Of a stretch of 38,168 bases of DNA, positions 1-7,100 are shown piece after piece; positions within the stretch are counted from its first letter, which is position 1, and the number at the start of each line of letters is the position of its first letter. The stretch is taken from NCBI GenBank assembly GCA_020851565.1, contig JADZCN010000150.1, positions 1 to 38,168 on the forward strand, in the 5' to 3' direction. The notes under the pieces are model-generated. The model was not told the DNA's origin, did not search any database, and saw nothing but the letters and a program-made list of their open reading frames with translations. The position numbers were made by a program, and so were the translations under genes. This stretch comes from Acidobacteriota bacterium. Its GTDB lineage: Bacteria; Acidobacteriota; Vicinamibacteria; Vicinamibacterales; UBA2999.

Positions 1-6
1 GACAGC

Positions 7-32
7 AAAAAGGCCCGCGTTTGCGGGCCTTT
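7..32 (-). terminator. Rho-independent terminator of the tRNA-Leu gene
   Basis: On the minus strand a 7-bp stem GGCCCGC/GCGGGCC with a 4-base loop is followed by a run of five T. It lies about 10 bases downstream of the tRNA 3' end, so it should end that transcript. The run of T on the other side makes it partly bidirectional. Confidence 0.85.
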
Positions 33-40
33 CTGAAACT

Positions 41-127
41 TGGTGCGGAAGAGAGGACTCGAACCTCCACCCTGTTGCCAGGACTAGCTCCTGAGGCTAG
101 CGCGTCTGCCAATTCCGCCACTTCCGC
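41..127 (-). tRNA. tRNA-Leu (anticodon CAG)
   Basis: The reverse complement folds as a class II (long variable arm) tRNA of 87 nt. The acceptor stem is GCGGAAG/CTTCCGC, followed by discriminator A and an encoded CCA (plus-strand TGG at 41-43). The anticodon stem CTAGC/GCTAG encloses the loop CTCAGGA, giving anticodon CAG, which reads CTG, the leucine codon expected to be most used in a GC-rich genome. The T arm contains GGTTCGAGTCC. The long variable arm and the D-loop GG are typical of bacterial tRNA-Leu. A terminator follows at once, so the gene is a single-tRNA unit. Confidence 0.97.
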
Positions 128-184
128 ATGTCTGGCCGCTCGAGAGCGACCCTCCGGGCTATTGCCCGTGGGCAGGAAGCTCCA

Positions 185-215
185 AGTATACCCTAACGCT
201 CGGCCGTGAACGCAA
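185..215 (-). promoter_or_regulatory. Candidate promoter of tRNA-Leu
   Basis: On the minus strand TATACT (185-190) is a good -10 about 58 bases before the mature tRNA 5' end. A weak -35, TTGCGT, lies 19 bases upstream (210-215) inside the end of the LysR gene. The spacing is longer than ideal, so only the -10 is persuasive. Confidence 0.3.
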
Positions 216-1110
216 ACCTCCCCTTGCGCACAGCGGTCTGCGCCTCCACTACCGCCAGGAACGCCTGGGCCGCGTGCGAGAGCGCCGCATCGCGGCGGTG
301 CACCAGGCGCAGCTTGCGCTCGAACGCCAGGTCGGGCACGCGTACGCGCACCAGTTCCTTCCTCGCCAATTCGGACTCGACGGAGATCGCCGGCAGCAGG
401 GCCACGCCGTTGCCCATGGCGACGAACTTCTTGATGGCGTCGATCGTGGGCATCTCGACCGGCATCTGCAGCTGCACGCGCTTGTCCTGGAAGGTCTCAA
501 TCACCTTGTGGCGGTAGGGCGACGCCACGTGATGCGCCACGAACGACTCGCGTGCCAGCTCCGTGATGCTGACCTTTGCGCGCCGGGCAAAGGGGTGGGA
601 CGGCGGCACGACGAACGCCAGCTCGTCCCGGTAGACGACGATCGACGTCAGCATGTCGAGGTCGGGCCTGAAGGTGACCACGCCGATATCCGCCCCGTAG
701 TCCATCACCTGGCCCGGAATGCGGCTGGCCAGCGCCCGCTGCACCGTGATGTTCATGTCCGGGTAGAGCCTCCGGTACTCGTGGAGGAGCGGGAGGAGGT
801 ACAGGCACGTCAGCTCGTTGGCCGCCAGCGTCAGCCGGCCCGACCGGAGCTGCCGCACATCGTCGAGCGCGGCCAGGGCCTGCTGGCGGAAGTTGATCAG
901 CCGCTCGGCGTGCACGGCCAGGACCCGGCCGGCGTCGGTCAGCAGCCCGCGGCGCGACGCGCGGTCGAACAGGGGCCGCCCGACCTCGTCTTCGAGGCGC
1001 TTGATGGTCTGGCTGATGGCGGGTTGCGTGCGGTAAAGGGCCTTGGCCGCGGCCGAGAAGCTGCCTTCCCGAATGACGGCGAGAAACGCCTCCAGCTGGG
1101 ACAGTTCCAT
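193..1110 (-). CDS. LysR-family transcriptional regulator, probable regulator of the leu-ilv operon
   Basis: The product has 305 residues, the normal LysR length. Residues 1-60 form the winged helix-turn-helix (start MELSQLEAFLAV, recognition region around QPAISQTIKRLEDEVG, then PLFDR). Residues about 90-295 are the periplasmic-binding-like effector domain. I chose the ATG at 1110 because family members start a few residues before the helix containing LEAF. Two in-frame starts up to 1143 would add residues unlike the family. No Shine-Dalgarno is seen, but TATAGT lies 6 bases before this ATG. The gene diverges from leuA with a 97-bp shared control region, the usual LysR layout in which the regulator controls the neighbouring operon and itself. 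The effector is unknown; a leucine-pathway intermediate is a reasonable guess. Confidence 0.9.
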   Translation of the reverse strand: MELSQLEAFLAVIREGSFSAAAKALYRTQPAISQTIKRLEDEVGRPLFDRASRRGLLTDAGRVLAVHAERLINFRQQALAALDDVRQLRSGRLTLAANELTCLYLLPLLHEYRRLYPDMNITVQRALASRIPGQVMDYGADIGVVTFRPDLDMLTSIVVYRDELAFVVPPSHPFARRAKVSITELARESFVAHHVASPYRHKVIETFQDKRVQLQMPVEMPTIDAIKKFVAMGNGVALLPAISVESELARKELVRVRVPDLAFERKLRLVHRRDAALSHAAQAFLAVVEAQTAVRKGRFAFTAER

Positions 1111-1116
1111 GGCCAC

Positions 1117-1122
1117 ACTATA
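1117..1122 (-). promoter_or_regulatory. -10 element of the LysR gene (leaderless type)
   Basis: TATAGT on the minus strand ends 6 bases before the chosen ATG, so transcription would begin at or next to the start codon. No convincing -35 is seen, which would fit an activator-dependent or self-regulated promoter. Confidence 0.4.
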
Positions 1123-1126
1123 AGAC

Positions 1127-1144
1127 ATTCCATATGATTCCATA
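1127..1144. promoter_or_regulatory. Direct repeat in the lysR-leuA intergenic region, candidate LysR operator
   Basis: ATTCCATA occurs at 1127-1134 and again at 1137-1144, exactly 10 bases apart, so both copies face the same side of the helix. It lies between the two divergent genes in an A+T-rich pocket unlike the surrounding DNA. This is where a LysR dimer or tetramer would be expected to bind. Assignment as an operator is inference. Confidence 0.4.
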
Positions 1145-1156
1145 GGGATTATTACT

Positions 1157-1185
1157 TTGACTTATTCGGTCGCCCACCCCAGACT
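1157..1185 (+). promoter_or_regulatory. Weak candidate promoter of the leu-ilv operon
   Basis: TTGACT (1157-1162) is a five-of-six -35. Seventeen bases later comes CAGACT, a poor -10. A poor -10 beside a LysR operator is usual for an activated promoter. The leader would be about 15 bases. Confidence 0.3.
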
Positions 1186-1207
1186 CGAGCTGGAGCACAG
1201 GGAGACC

Positions 1208-2425
1208 ATGAGCGGACGAGCGCGAGTACGGATCTTCGACACGACGTTGCGCGACGGCGAGCAGGCGCCGGGCTTCAGCATGACGCCCGCGGAGAAGGTG
1301 CGCCTGGCCGAGCACCTCGAGCGCCTGGGGGCCGACATCATCGAGGCCGGCTTCCCGGTGTCCTCCGATGGCGACTTCGAGGCCGTTCGGGCCGTGGCAG
1401 CCACGGTGAAGTCGGCTGTTGTCGCCGGGCTGGCGCGGGCGGTGACCGGCGACATCGACCGGGCCTGGGCCGCCCTCCAGGGCGCCCGACGGCCGCGAAT
1501 CCATGTGTTCCTGGCCACCTCCGACCTGCACCTCGAGCACAAGCTGCGGATCGATCGGGCCACCTGCCTGGCGCGGACACGGGAGGCGGTGGCTCATGCC
1601 CGGTCGCTGACCCCCGACGTGGAGTTCTCGGCGGAGGACGCGACGCGCAGCGACCTGGCGTTCCTCTGCGACGTGGCGGCAACGGCGGTCGAGGCGGGCG
1701 CCACGACCGTCAACCTGCCGGACACGGTGGGCTATGCCCTCCCGGCGGACATCACGCGCATGTTCACCGCGGTCCGGGATCGCGTGGGAGACGGCGTCAC
1801 GCTTTCCGCACACTGCCACAACGACCTGGGGTTGGCGGTGGCCAACTCGATCGCCGCGGTGCAGGCGGGTGCGCGCCAGGTGGAGTGCACGATCAACGGC
1901 ATCGGCGAGCGGGCGGGGAACGCGGCCCTCGAGGAGTTCGTGATGGCGCTGAACGTGCGCCGCGAAGCGCTGCCGTACGACACCGGCATCACCACGACGC
2001 GGCTGGTGCCGACGAGCCAGGCGCTCTCCTCCATCGTGGGCGTCAACGTCGCGCCGAACAAGGCGGTCGTCGGCGCCAATGCCTTCGCGCACGAGTCGGG
2101 CATCCACCAGGACGGCATGCTCAAGAACGAGCTCACCTACGAGATCATGCGGCCCGAGTCGGTGGGCGCGGCAGGGACGCGGCTGGTGCTCGGGAAGCAC
2201 TCCGGCATGCGCGGGCTCGACGCGCGGTGCCGCGCGCTGGGTCACCGGCTGGGCGAGGTCGATCTCGAGCGTGTCTACCGTCGCGTCACCGCCCTTGCCG
2301 ATCGCAGCAAGACGGTAAACGACGAGCAGCTGGCCGCGATCATCCGGGAAGAGGCGGGAGGAGCGACGCCGGCCACGGCGCGGCGCACCGCACCGGCCAA
2401 GGGTCGGGAGGCCGCATGCCGCTGA
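1208..2425 (+). CDS. leuA: 2-isopropylmalate synthase, short form without the regulatory domain
   Basis: This enzyme condenses acetyl-CoA with 2-oxoisovalerate, the first committed step to leucine. The 405 residues start at ATG 1208, with AGGGAG just upstream; an earlier in-frame TTG at 1157 lies in the promoter. The HMGL-like TIM barrel begins with FDTTLRDGEQAPGF (residues 10-23), and the metal site HCHNDLGL has H202 and H204. The end of the barrel carries NGIGERAGNAALEE and HESGIHQDGMLKN, then the subdomain motif LGKHSGMRGLDA. The protein stops about 15 residues after the linker subdomains, whereas typical LeuA has some 510-520 residues with a C-terminal leucine-sensing LeuA dimer domain. 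A homocitrate or citramalate synthase is the alternative, but leuB and ilv neighbours favour LeuA. It overlaps leuB by 10 bases. Confidence 0.88.
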   Translation: MSGRARVRIFDTTLRDGEQAPGFSMTPAEKVRLAEHLERLGADIIEAGFPVSSDGDFEAVRAVAATVKSAVVAGLARAVTGDIDRAWAALQGARRPRIHVFLATSDLHLEHKLRIDRATCLARTREAVAHARSLTPDVEFSAEDATRSDLAFLCDVAATAVEAGATTVNLPDTVGYALPADITRMFTAVRDRVGDGVTLSAHCHNDLGLAVANSIAAVQAGARQVECTINGIGERAGNAALEEFVMALNVRREALPYDTGITTTRLVPTSQALSSIVGVNVAPNKAVVGANAFAHESGIHQDGMLKNELTYEIMRPESVGAAGTRLVLGKHSGMRGLDARCRALGHRLGEVDLERVYRRVTALADRSKTVNDEQLAAIIREEAGGATPATARRTAPAKGREAACR

Positions 2426-3513
2426 AGGTGGCGCTCCTGCCCGGGGACGGCATCGGGCCCGAGGTCACGGCCGAGGCCGCACGCCTGCTGACCAGGGTGG
2501 CGGATTTGTACGGGCACCCCGTGCAGTTCAGCTCGCACGCCATTGGCGGCGAGGCCATCGAGCGCCACGGCCGGCCGTTGCCCGAAGAGACCCTGGCGGC
2601 CTGCCTGGACGCCGACGCCGTGCTCCTCGGTGCCGTGGGTCACCCGCGGTACGAGGGCCGGCCGCCCGCCGAGCGCCCGGAGGCAGGCCTGTTGGCCCTG
2701 CGCCAGGCCCTGGGCGGCTTCGCGAACCTGCGACCGGCGCTCTGCCACCCGTCGCTGGTGGACCGGACGCCGTTTCGGGCGGATCGCGTGCAGGGCGCCG
2801 ACATCCTCATCGTGCGCGAGCTGCTGGGCGGCCTCTACTTCGGCGAGCCGCGCGGGTTCTCGTCACCGGACACCGCCTTCAATACCCTCGTCTATTCGAG
2901 GTCCGAGGTCGAGCGGATCGCGCGCGTGGCCTTCGACCTGGCGCGCGGACGCCGGCGGCGCGTGGCCTCGGCGGACAAGGCCAACGTGCTCGAGACCTCG
3001 CGCCTGTGGCGGACCGTGGTCACCGAGGTGGCGCGCGACTATCCCGACGTCGCGCTCGAGCACGTCTACATCGATACGTGTGCCATGCGGCTGGCCACCG
3101 CGCCGGCCAGCTTCGACGTGATTCTCGCCGACAACCTGTTCGGCGACATCCTGAGCGATCAGGCGGCCTCGGTTGCCGGCTCGCTGGGCGTGCTGCCCTC
3201 GGCGAGCATCGGCGGCCAAGTGGACCTCTACGAGCCGGTCCACGGGTCGGCACCCGACATCGCCGGGCAGGGGCTGGCCAATCCGATCGGCGCCATCGCC
3301 AGCGCGGCGATGCTGCTGCGCCTCACGGGCGGGCGGCCGCACGAGGCCGACGTGCTCGAACGGGCCATCGAGACGGCGCTGGCCGCCGGCGCCCGCACGC
3401 GCGATCTCGCGGCCCCGGGCGAGCGCATCCTCTCGACGCGCGAGATGGGCGAGGCCATCGAGCACGCGCTCGTCGACATCCACGATCACCAGCACGCCTA
3501 CCACGCGGTGTAA
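2416..3513 (+). CDS. leuB: 3-isopropylmalate dehydrogenase
   Basis: LeuB oxidises and decarboxylates 3-isopropylmalate to 2-oxoisocaproate with NAD+ in leucine synthesis. The 365 residues match the family length. Visible motifs are LLPGDGIGPEV at the N-terminus, VRELLGGLYFGEPRG, ADKANVLETSRLWR with the catalytic lysine, YIDTCAMRL, the metal/NAD region DNLFGDILSDQAASV, and YEPVHGSAPDIAGQGLANP near the C-terminus. ATG 2416 has GGGAGG four bases upstream and lies inside the end of leuA, a sign of translational coupling. The isomerase genes leuCD that supply its substrate are not in this window. Confidence 0.95.
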   Translation: MPLKVALLPGDGIGPEVTAEAARLLTRVADLYGHPVQFSSHAIGGEAIERHGRPLPEETLAACLDADAVLLGAVGHPRYEGRPPAERPEAGLLALRQALGGFANLRPALCHPSLVDRTPFRADRVQGADILIVRELLGGLYFGEPRGFSSPDTAFNTLVYSRSEVERIARVAFDLARGRRRRVASADKANVLETSRLWRTVVTEVARDYPDVALEHVYIDTCAMRLATAPASFDVILADNLFGDILSDQAASVAGSLGVLPSASIGGQVDLYEPVHGSAPDIAGQGLANPIGAIASAAMLLRLTGGRPHEADVLERAIETALAAGARTRDLAAPGERILSTREMGEAIEHALVDIHDHQHAYHAV

Positions 3514-3517
3514 CCCC

Positions 3518-5227
3518 ATGAAACTGAGTGGAGCGGACGTCATCTGGAAGTGCCTGGCCGAGCAGGGGGTCGACACGGTCTTCGGCTACCCCGGCGGCGC
3601 CATCCTGCCGGCCTACGACCGGTTGCTGGATCACCCCATCCGCCACGTGCTGGTCCGGCACGAGCAGAGCGCCACGCACATGGCCGACGGCTACGCGCGC
3701 GCCAGCGGCCGGGTGGGCGTGGCGCTGGCCACGTCCGGCCCGGGTGCGACCAACCTGGTCACCGGCATCGCGACGGCGCAGATGGACTCGACGCCCCTGG
3801 TCTGCATCACCGGTCAGGTGCCGGCGGTGATGCTGGGGACCGACGCGTTCCAGGAGACCGACATCACGGGCATCACGCTGCCCATCACCAAGCACAACTA
3901 CCTGGTGCAGCGGGCCGACGACATCGCGCCCACCCTCCGCGACGCCTTCCGCGTGGCCACCACCGGTCGGCCGGGGCCCGTGCTGGTGGACATCACCAAA
4001 AACGCCCAGCAGGAGCTGACCGGGTGGGCGGAAGCCGAGGCGCCGGCCGGGACCGGGCCCCGCGAGTCCTTCGGCGCCTGGCCGATCGAGGAGGCCGCGG
4101 CCCTCATCGCACGGGCCGAGCGGCCCGTCATCCTCGCCGGCCATGGAATCCTGAAGAGCCGCGCGATGGAAGAGCTGCGCGAGCTGTCCGAGCGGTCGCA
4201 CCTGCCGGTCGCGGTCACCCTGCTCGGCATCGGCGCCCTGCCGGCCTCGCACCCGCTCAACCTCGGGATGATGGGCATGCACGGCGAGGCGTGGGTGAAC
4301 GAGGCCATCCAGGATGCCGACCTGCTCATCGCGCTCGGCATGCGCTTCGACGATCGCGTCACCGGCCGCCTGGCGTCCTACGCGCCGAAGGCGAAGAAGA
4401 TCCACGTCGACATCGACCCGGCCGAGCTCCACAAGAACGTGCGCGCGGACGTGGCGATCGCGGGCGACCTGCGGGCGGTGCTGCAGGCCCTGCTCCCGCA
4501 CGTCGCGCCGGCCCGTCGCGAGGCGTGGATGGCGCGCATCCGTTCGTTCGCCGGCGGCGGGCCCACCGTGCGCGATCTGACCGGCATCGACGAGCCGGGA
4601 CCGCTGCAGGCGGCGCAGGTCATCCACGACATCTGGCGCGCCACCGAGGGCCGCGCGCTCGTGGTCACCGATGTCGGCCAGCACCAGATGTGGGCAGCCC
4701 AGTACTACCGCGTCTCCGAGCCGCACACCTGGATTACCTCCGGCGGCCTCGGCACGATGGGCTTCGCCGTGCCCGCGGCCATCGGCGCCAAGCTCGCCCG
4801 GCCCGACCGGGAGGTCTGGGCCATCGTCGGGGACGGCGGCTTCCAGATGACCCAGGCGGAGCTGGCCACGCTCGTGCAGGAGGGCGTGAAGATCAACATC
4901 GCGATCATCAACAACGGGTTCCTGGGCATGGTGCGGCAGTGGCAGCAGTTCTTCCACGACCGCCGCTACAGCGCGACGCCGCTGTCGTCACCCGACTTCG
5001 TCAAGATCGCCGACGCCCACGGGCTCCCGGGCGTCCATGTCTCCTCACGCGGAGAGGCGCTGGCGGCCATCCGCCACGCGCGGGCCTCGGCGGGCCCCGT
5101 ACTCATCGATTTCCACGTGCAGCAGGAGGACGCCGTGTACCCGATGGTGTCACCGGGTGCGCCCCTCCACGAGATGATTCATGCCCCGCGGTCCACGCTG
5201 GTGGAGACGGGCGCGGACCTGCTGTGA
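3518..5227 (+). CDS. ilvB: Acetolactate synthase, catalytic (large) subunit
   Basis: This ThDP-, FAD- and Mg-dependent enzyme makes acetolactate or acetohydroxybutyrate, the first common step to valine, leucine and isoleucine. The 569 residues contain the three ThDP-fold domains. In the N-terminal pyrimidine-binding domain E49 (RHEQSATHMADGYAR) should activate ThDP. The central FAD domain contains IALGMRFDDRVTGRL. The C-terminal pyrophosphate-binding domain starts its metal motif at G438-D439-G440 and ends it near INNGFLGMVRQWQQ. ATG 3518 follows the leuB stop by 4 bases, with no clear Shine-Dalgarno. The stop TGA overlaps the next ATG. Confidence 0.95.
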   Translation: MKLSGADVIWKCLAEQGVDTVFGYPGGAILPAYDRLLDHPIRHVLVRHEQSATHMADGYARASGRVGVALATSGPGATNLVTGIATAQMDSTPLVCITGQVPAVMLGTDAFQETDITGITLPITKHNYLVQRADDIAPTLRDAFRVATTGRPGPVLVDITKNAQQELTGWAEAEAPAGTGPRESFGAWPIEEAAALIARAERPVILAGHGILKSRAMEELRELSERSHLPVAVTLLGIGALPASHPLNLGMMGMHGEAWVNEAIQDADLLIALGMRFDDRVTGRLASYAPKAKKIHVDIDPAELHKNVRADVAIAGDLRAVLQALLPHVAPARREAWMARIRSFAGGGPTVRDLTGIDEPGPLQAAQVIHDIWRATEGRALVVTDVGQHQMWAAQYYRVSEPHTWITSGGLGTMGFAVPAAIGAKLARPDREVWAIVGDGGFQMTQAELATLVQEGVKINIAIINNGFLGMVRQWQQFFHDRRYSATPLSSPDFVKIADAHGLPGVHVSSRGEALAAIRHARASAGPVLIDFHVQQEDAVYPMVSPGAPLHEMIHAPRSTLVETGADLL

Positions 5228-5493
5228 TGGACGAACTGCTGCGTTCCCGGACCGTGGTCGTGCGGTACGCCCACGCCATCGACGCGCTCGATCGCGTGGC
5301 CTCGGTCCTGCGCCGGCAGCGCGTGCGCGCCGACGCGTTCACCGCCGTGGCCGCGCCGGATGGCACGACGGCGCAGGCCACCATCATGTTCGAGAGCACG
5401 GATCGCACGGCCCAGCGCGTGGTCGCGCTGCTCGGCCGGCAGGTGGGGGTGCTCGCTGTGGAGGAGTGGAGCGATGATGATTCACGACGCTGA
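5227..5493 (+). CDS. Acetolactate synthase small subunit, short single-ACT (IlvM-like) form
   Basis: The 88-residue product is one ACT domain: strand RTVVVRYAHAIDALDRVASVL, then AQATIMFE, helix TAQRVVALLGRQVGVLAVEEW. It begins by an ATG overlapping the ilvB stop (TGATG), so it is translationally coupled to the large subunit. Position and length point to the regulatory subunit of the synthase. Usual IlvN/IlvH proteins have about 160 residues with a second C-terminal domain; E. coli IlvM, of the valine-insensitive isozyme II, has 87. The sequence is more diverged than its neighbours. The last 20 bases overlap ilvC. Confidence 0.75.
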   Translation: MDELLRSRTVVVRYAHAIDALDRVASVLRRQRVRADAFTAVAAPDGTTAQATIMFESTDRTAQRVVALLGRQVGVLAVEEWSDDDSRR

Positions 5494-6499
5494 TGCCGAC
5501 CTGGAACTGATCCGAGCCCGCCGCGTGGCGATCATCGGATACGGCTCGCAGGGGCATGCCCATGCGTTGAACCTCCGGGACAGCGGCGTGGACGTTCGCG
5601 TGGCGCTCAGGCCGGGCGGCCGGTCGTGGGCCGCGGCCGAGCGCGACGGGTTCACCCCCCTCGACGCCGCCGCCGCCACGCGCTGGGCCGACGTGGTGAT
5701 GATCCTCGCGCCGGATCTCGAGCAGCCGAAGATTTTCCGCGAGCAGGTCGCGCCCAACCTCAAGCCGGGACAGATGCTGATGTTCGCCCACGGCTTCGCC
5801 ATCCGCTACGGATGGATCACGCCGCCGGAGGGCGTGGACGTCGCCATGGTGGCGCCCAAGGCACCGGGCCACCGTGTCCGCGAGGTCTTCCTCGAGAACG
5901 CCGGCACGCCGGCGCTCGTGGCCGTGCACGCGGATGCGTCGGGCGCCGCGCGCGCGCTGGCGCTCTCCTACGCAAAGGGCCTGGGCTGCACGCGCGCGGG
6001 CGTCATCGAGACCACGTTCGCCGAGGAAACCGAAACCGACCTGTTCGGTGAACAGGCCGTGCTGTGCGGGGGCGTGAGCGCCCTGGTGACCGCGGGCTTC
6101 GAGACGCTCGTCGAGGCGGGCTACAAGCCCGAGGTCGCCTACTTCGAGTGCCTCCACGAGCTGAAGTTGATCGTGGACCTGATGTATCGGGGCGGCCTCA
6201 GTTTCATGCGCTACTCGGTGAGCGACACGGCCGAGCACGGCGACTACACGGCGGGCCCGCGAATCGTCACCGACGAGACCCGGAAGAACATGAAGGCCAT
6301 CCTCGCCGACATCCAGTCCGGTGCCTATGCGGACCGCTGGAAGCAGGAACACGAACAGGGTCTGGCCTGGTTCAAGACGGAGCGCGAGCAGCGGCGCGAC
6401 CACATGATCGAGCGCGTCGGCGCGCAGCTCAGGGCGGGCATGCCGTTCCTCGAGCCGGCTCGCCTTCCCGACGAGCAGCCCGCGGCGGCCTCACGCTGA
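5474..6499 (+). CDS. ilvC: Ketol-acid reductoisomerase (class I)
   Basis: The enzyme isomerises and reduces acetolactate to 2,3-dihydroxyisovalerate with NADPH. The 341 residues match class I. The Rossmann motif is GYGSQGHAHALNL, followed by the cofactor loop ALRPGGRSW, where arginine and serine suggest NADPH. Further conserved stretches are KAPGHRVREVF, the metal site DLFGEQAVLCGG and YFECLHELKLIVDLMYRGG. The start MMIHDADADLEL at 5474 has GAGGAG seven bases upstream, inside the end of the previous gene. It is the last gene of the operon; ilvD and ilvE are not here. Confidence 0.96.
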   Translation: MMIHDADADLELIRARRVAIIGYGSQGHAHALNLRDSGVDVRVALRPGGRSWAAAERDGFTPLDAAAATRWADVVMILAPDLEQPKIFREQVAPNLKPGQMLMFAHGFAIRYGWITPPEGVDVAMVAPKAPGHRVREVFLENAGTPALVAVHADASGAARALALSYAKGLGCTRAGVIETTFAEETETDLFGEQAVLCGGVSALVTAGFETLVEAGYKPEVAYFECLHELKLIVDLMYRGGLSFMRYSVSDTAEHGDYTAGPRIVTDETRKNMKAILADIQSGAYADRWKQEHEQGLAWFKTEREQRRDHMIERVGAQLRAGMPFLEPARLPDEQPAAASR

Positions 6500-6517
6500 C
6501 CGGGAGTGAACCTGGGA

Positions 6518-6545
6518 GGCGGAAGGCCCCTGTGCGCCTTCTGCC
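6518..6545 (+). terminator. Hairpin terminator after ilvC, between convergent genes
   Basis: A 10-bp stem with one G-T pair (6518-6527 with 6536-6545) and an 8-base loop is followed by a pyrimidine-rich run (CTCTCACTTCTCACTTC). It sits between the ilvC stop and the stop of the convergent 80-aa gene. The run is not a clean T tract, so efficiency is uncertain. Confidence 0.5.
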
Positions 6546-6568
6546 CTCTCACTTCTCACTTCACACTT

Positions 6569-6811
6569 CTATATTCCGTGCCCGTAGCCTGAGTCGTACA
6601 CGTCCACGTAGACCGGCGCCTCGGACGCACCCGGCGCAAGGCTGCCCTCTTCGAGTATCACGACCACCTCACGCACCTTGAAGCCCGACGGTCGGTGTGC
6701 CTGGACGGCGCGCTCCACGGCTGCGCAGAGCGCGTTGAGGGCGGCCTGGTCCCGCCCATCTGGTTTTCCCTGCACGGTTACCGTTGTCGCTCCTGCATGA
6801 CTGCCATCCAT
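6569..6811 (-). CDS. Conserved-looking small protein of unknown function (80 aa)
   Basis: I do not recognise this protein. It is soluble, with a mixed helix/strand pattern: strand ATTVTVQGK, helix QAALNALCAAVERAVQ, then strand FKVREVVVILEEG and a C-terminal VYVDVYDSGYGHGI. The strand-helix-strand outline with a charged, glycine-rich tail suggests a small alpha/beta domain. The ATG at 6811 has AGGAGA eight bases upstream, a good Shine-Dalgarno that supports a real gene. It lies just after the terminator of the 42-aa gene and could be reached by read-through. It converges on ilvC. Confidence 0.6.
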   Translation of the reverse strand: MDGSHAGATTVTVQGKPDGRDQAALNALCAAVERAVQAHRPSGFKVREVVVILEEGSLAPGASEAPVYVDVYDSGYGHGI

Positions 6812-6843
6812 GGTTCTTGTCTCCTCGTATCGACTGCAACACG

Positions 6844-6874
6844 AAAAAGGCCACTGCCCTTGCGGGTAGTGGCC
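6844..6874 (-). terminator. Rho-independent terminator after the 42-aa membrane protein
   Basis: On the minus strand a stem of 7 plus 3 bp with one internal mismatch (GGCCACT, then CCC) has the 4-base loop GCAA and is followed by five T. It begins 34 bases after the stop of the small membrane protein and 33 bases before the start of the 80-aa gene. It may end the first or attenuate read-through into the second. Confidence 0.8.
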
Positions 6875-6907
6875 TCGAGTTTGACGCCAGGTCTCTTTGG
6901 GGCTCGG

Positions 6908-7036
6908 CTACCCGCCGATCGATGGGCTCGGGCCAATAAGGCCCGCAATAAGGGCCAGGCCAAGGACAAAGCCGATCGAGAACACACCAAGGCCAGCGCG
7001 ACCGAGCCGGGCGGGCGAGCTGGAACGTGTGTTCAT
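6908..7036 (-). CDS. Single-span membrane microprotein (42 aa), unknown function
   Basis: The product reads as a basic N-terminus (MNTRSSSPARLGRAG) followed by one hydrophobic helix (LGVFSIGFVLGLALIAGLIG, residues 16-35) and a short tail PSPSIGG. The positive-inside rule predicts the N-terminus in the cytoplasm. Glycines spaced through the helix could pack against another helix. There is no clear Shine-Dalgarno. A promoter of good spacing ends about 14 bases before the ATG, and a strong terminator follows the stop, so this short reading frame sits in its own transcription unit. That organisation is the main reason to believe it. I know of no named family to which to assign it. Confidence 0.55.
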   Translation of the reverse strand: MNTRSSSPARLGRAGLGVFSIGFVLGLALIAGLIGPSPSIGG

Positions 7037-7050
7037 GGCAGGTAGAGAAG

Positions 7051-7079
7051 AGGTTACGCCTGTGCGCCCGCCGCGTCAA
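7051..7079 (-). promoter_or_regulatory. Promoter of the 42-aa membrane protein
   Basis: On the minus strand TTGACG (7074-7079, five of six) and TAACCT (7051-7056) are separated by exactly 17 bases. Transcription would start near 7044, leaving about 7 bases before the ATG. Confidence 0.5.
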
Positions 7080-7100
7080 GCGCCGGGGGACCGGGCATCC

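Noticed and set aside
3173..3517. N-terminal extension of ilvB by 115 residues
   Set aside because: The extension overlaps the end of leuB and is Arg/Pro/Ser-rich noise. The family start MKLSGADVIW is at 3518.
6569..6811. Dodecin
   Set aside because: The length is similar, but the strand order and the flavin-binding residues of dodecins are not seen.
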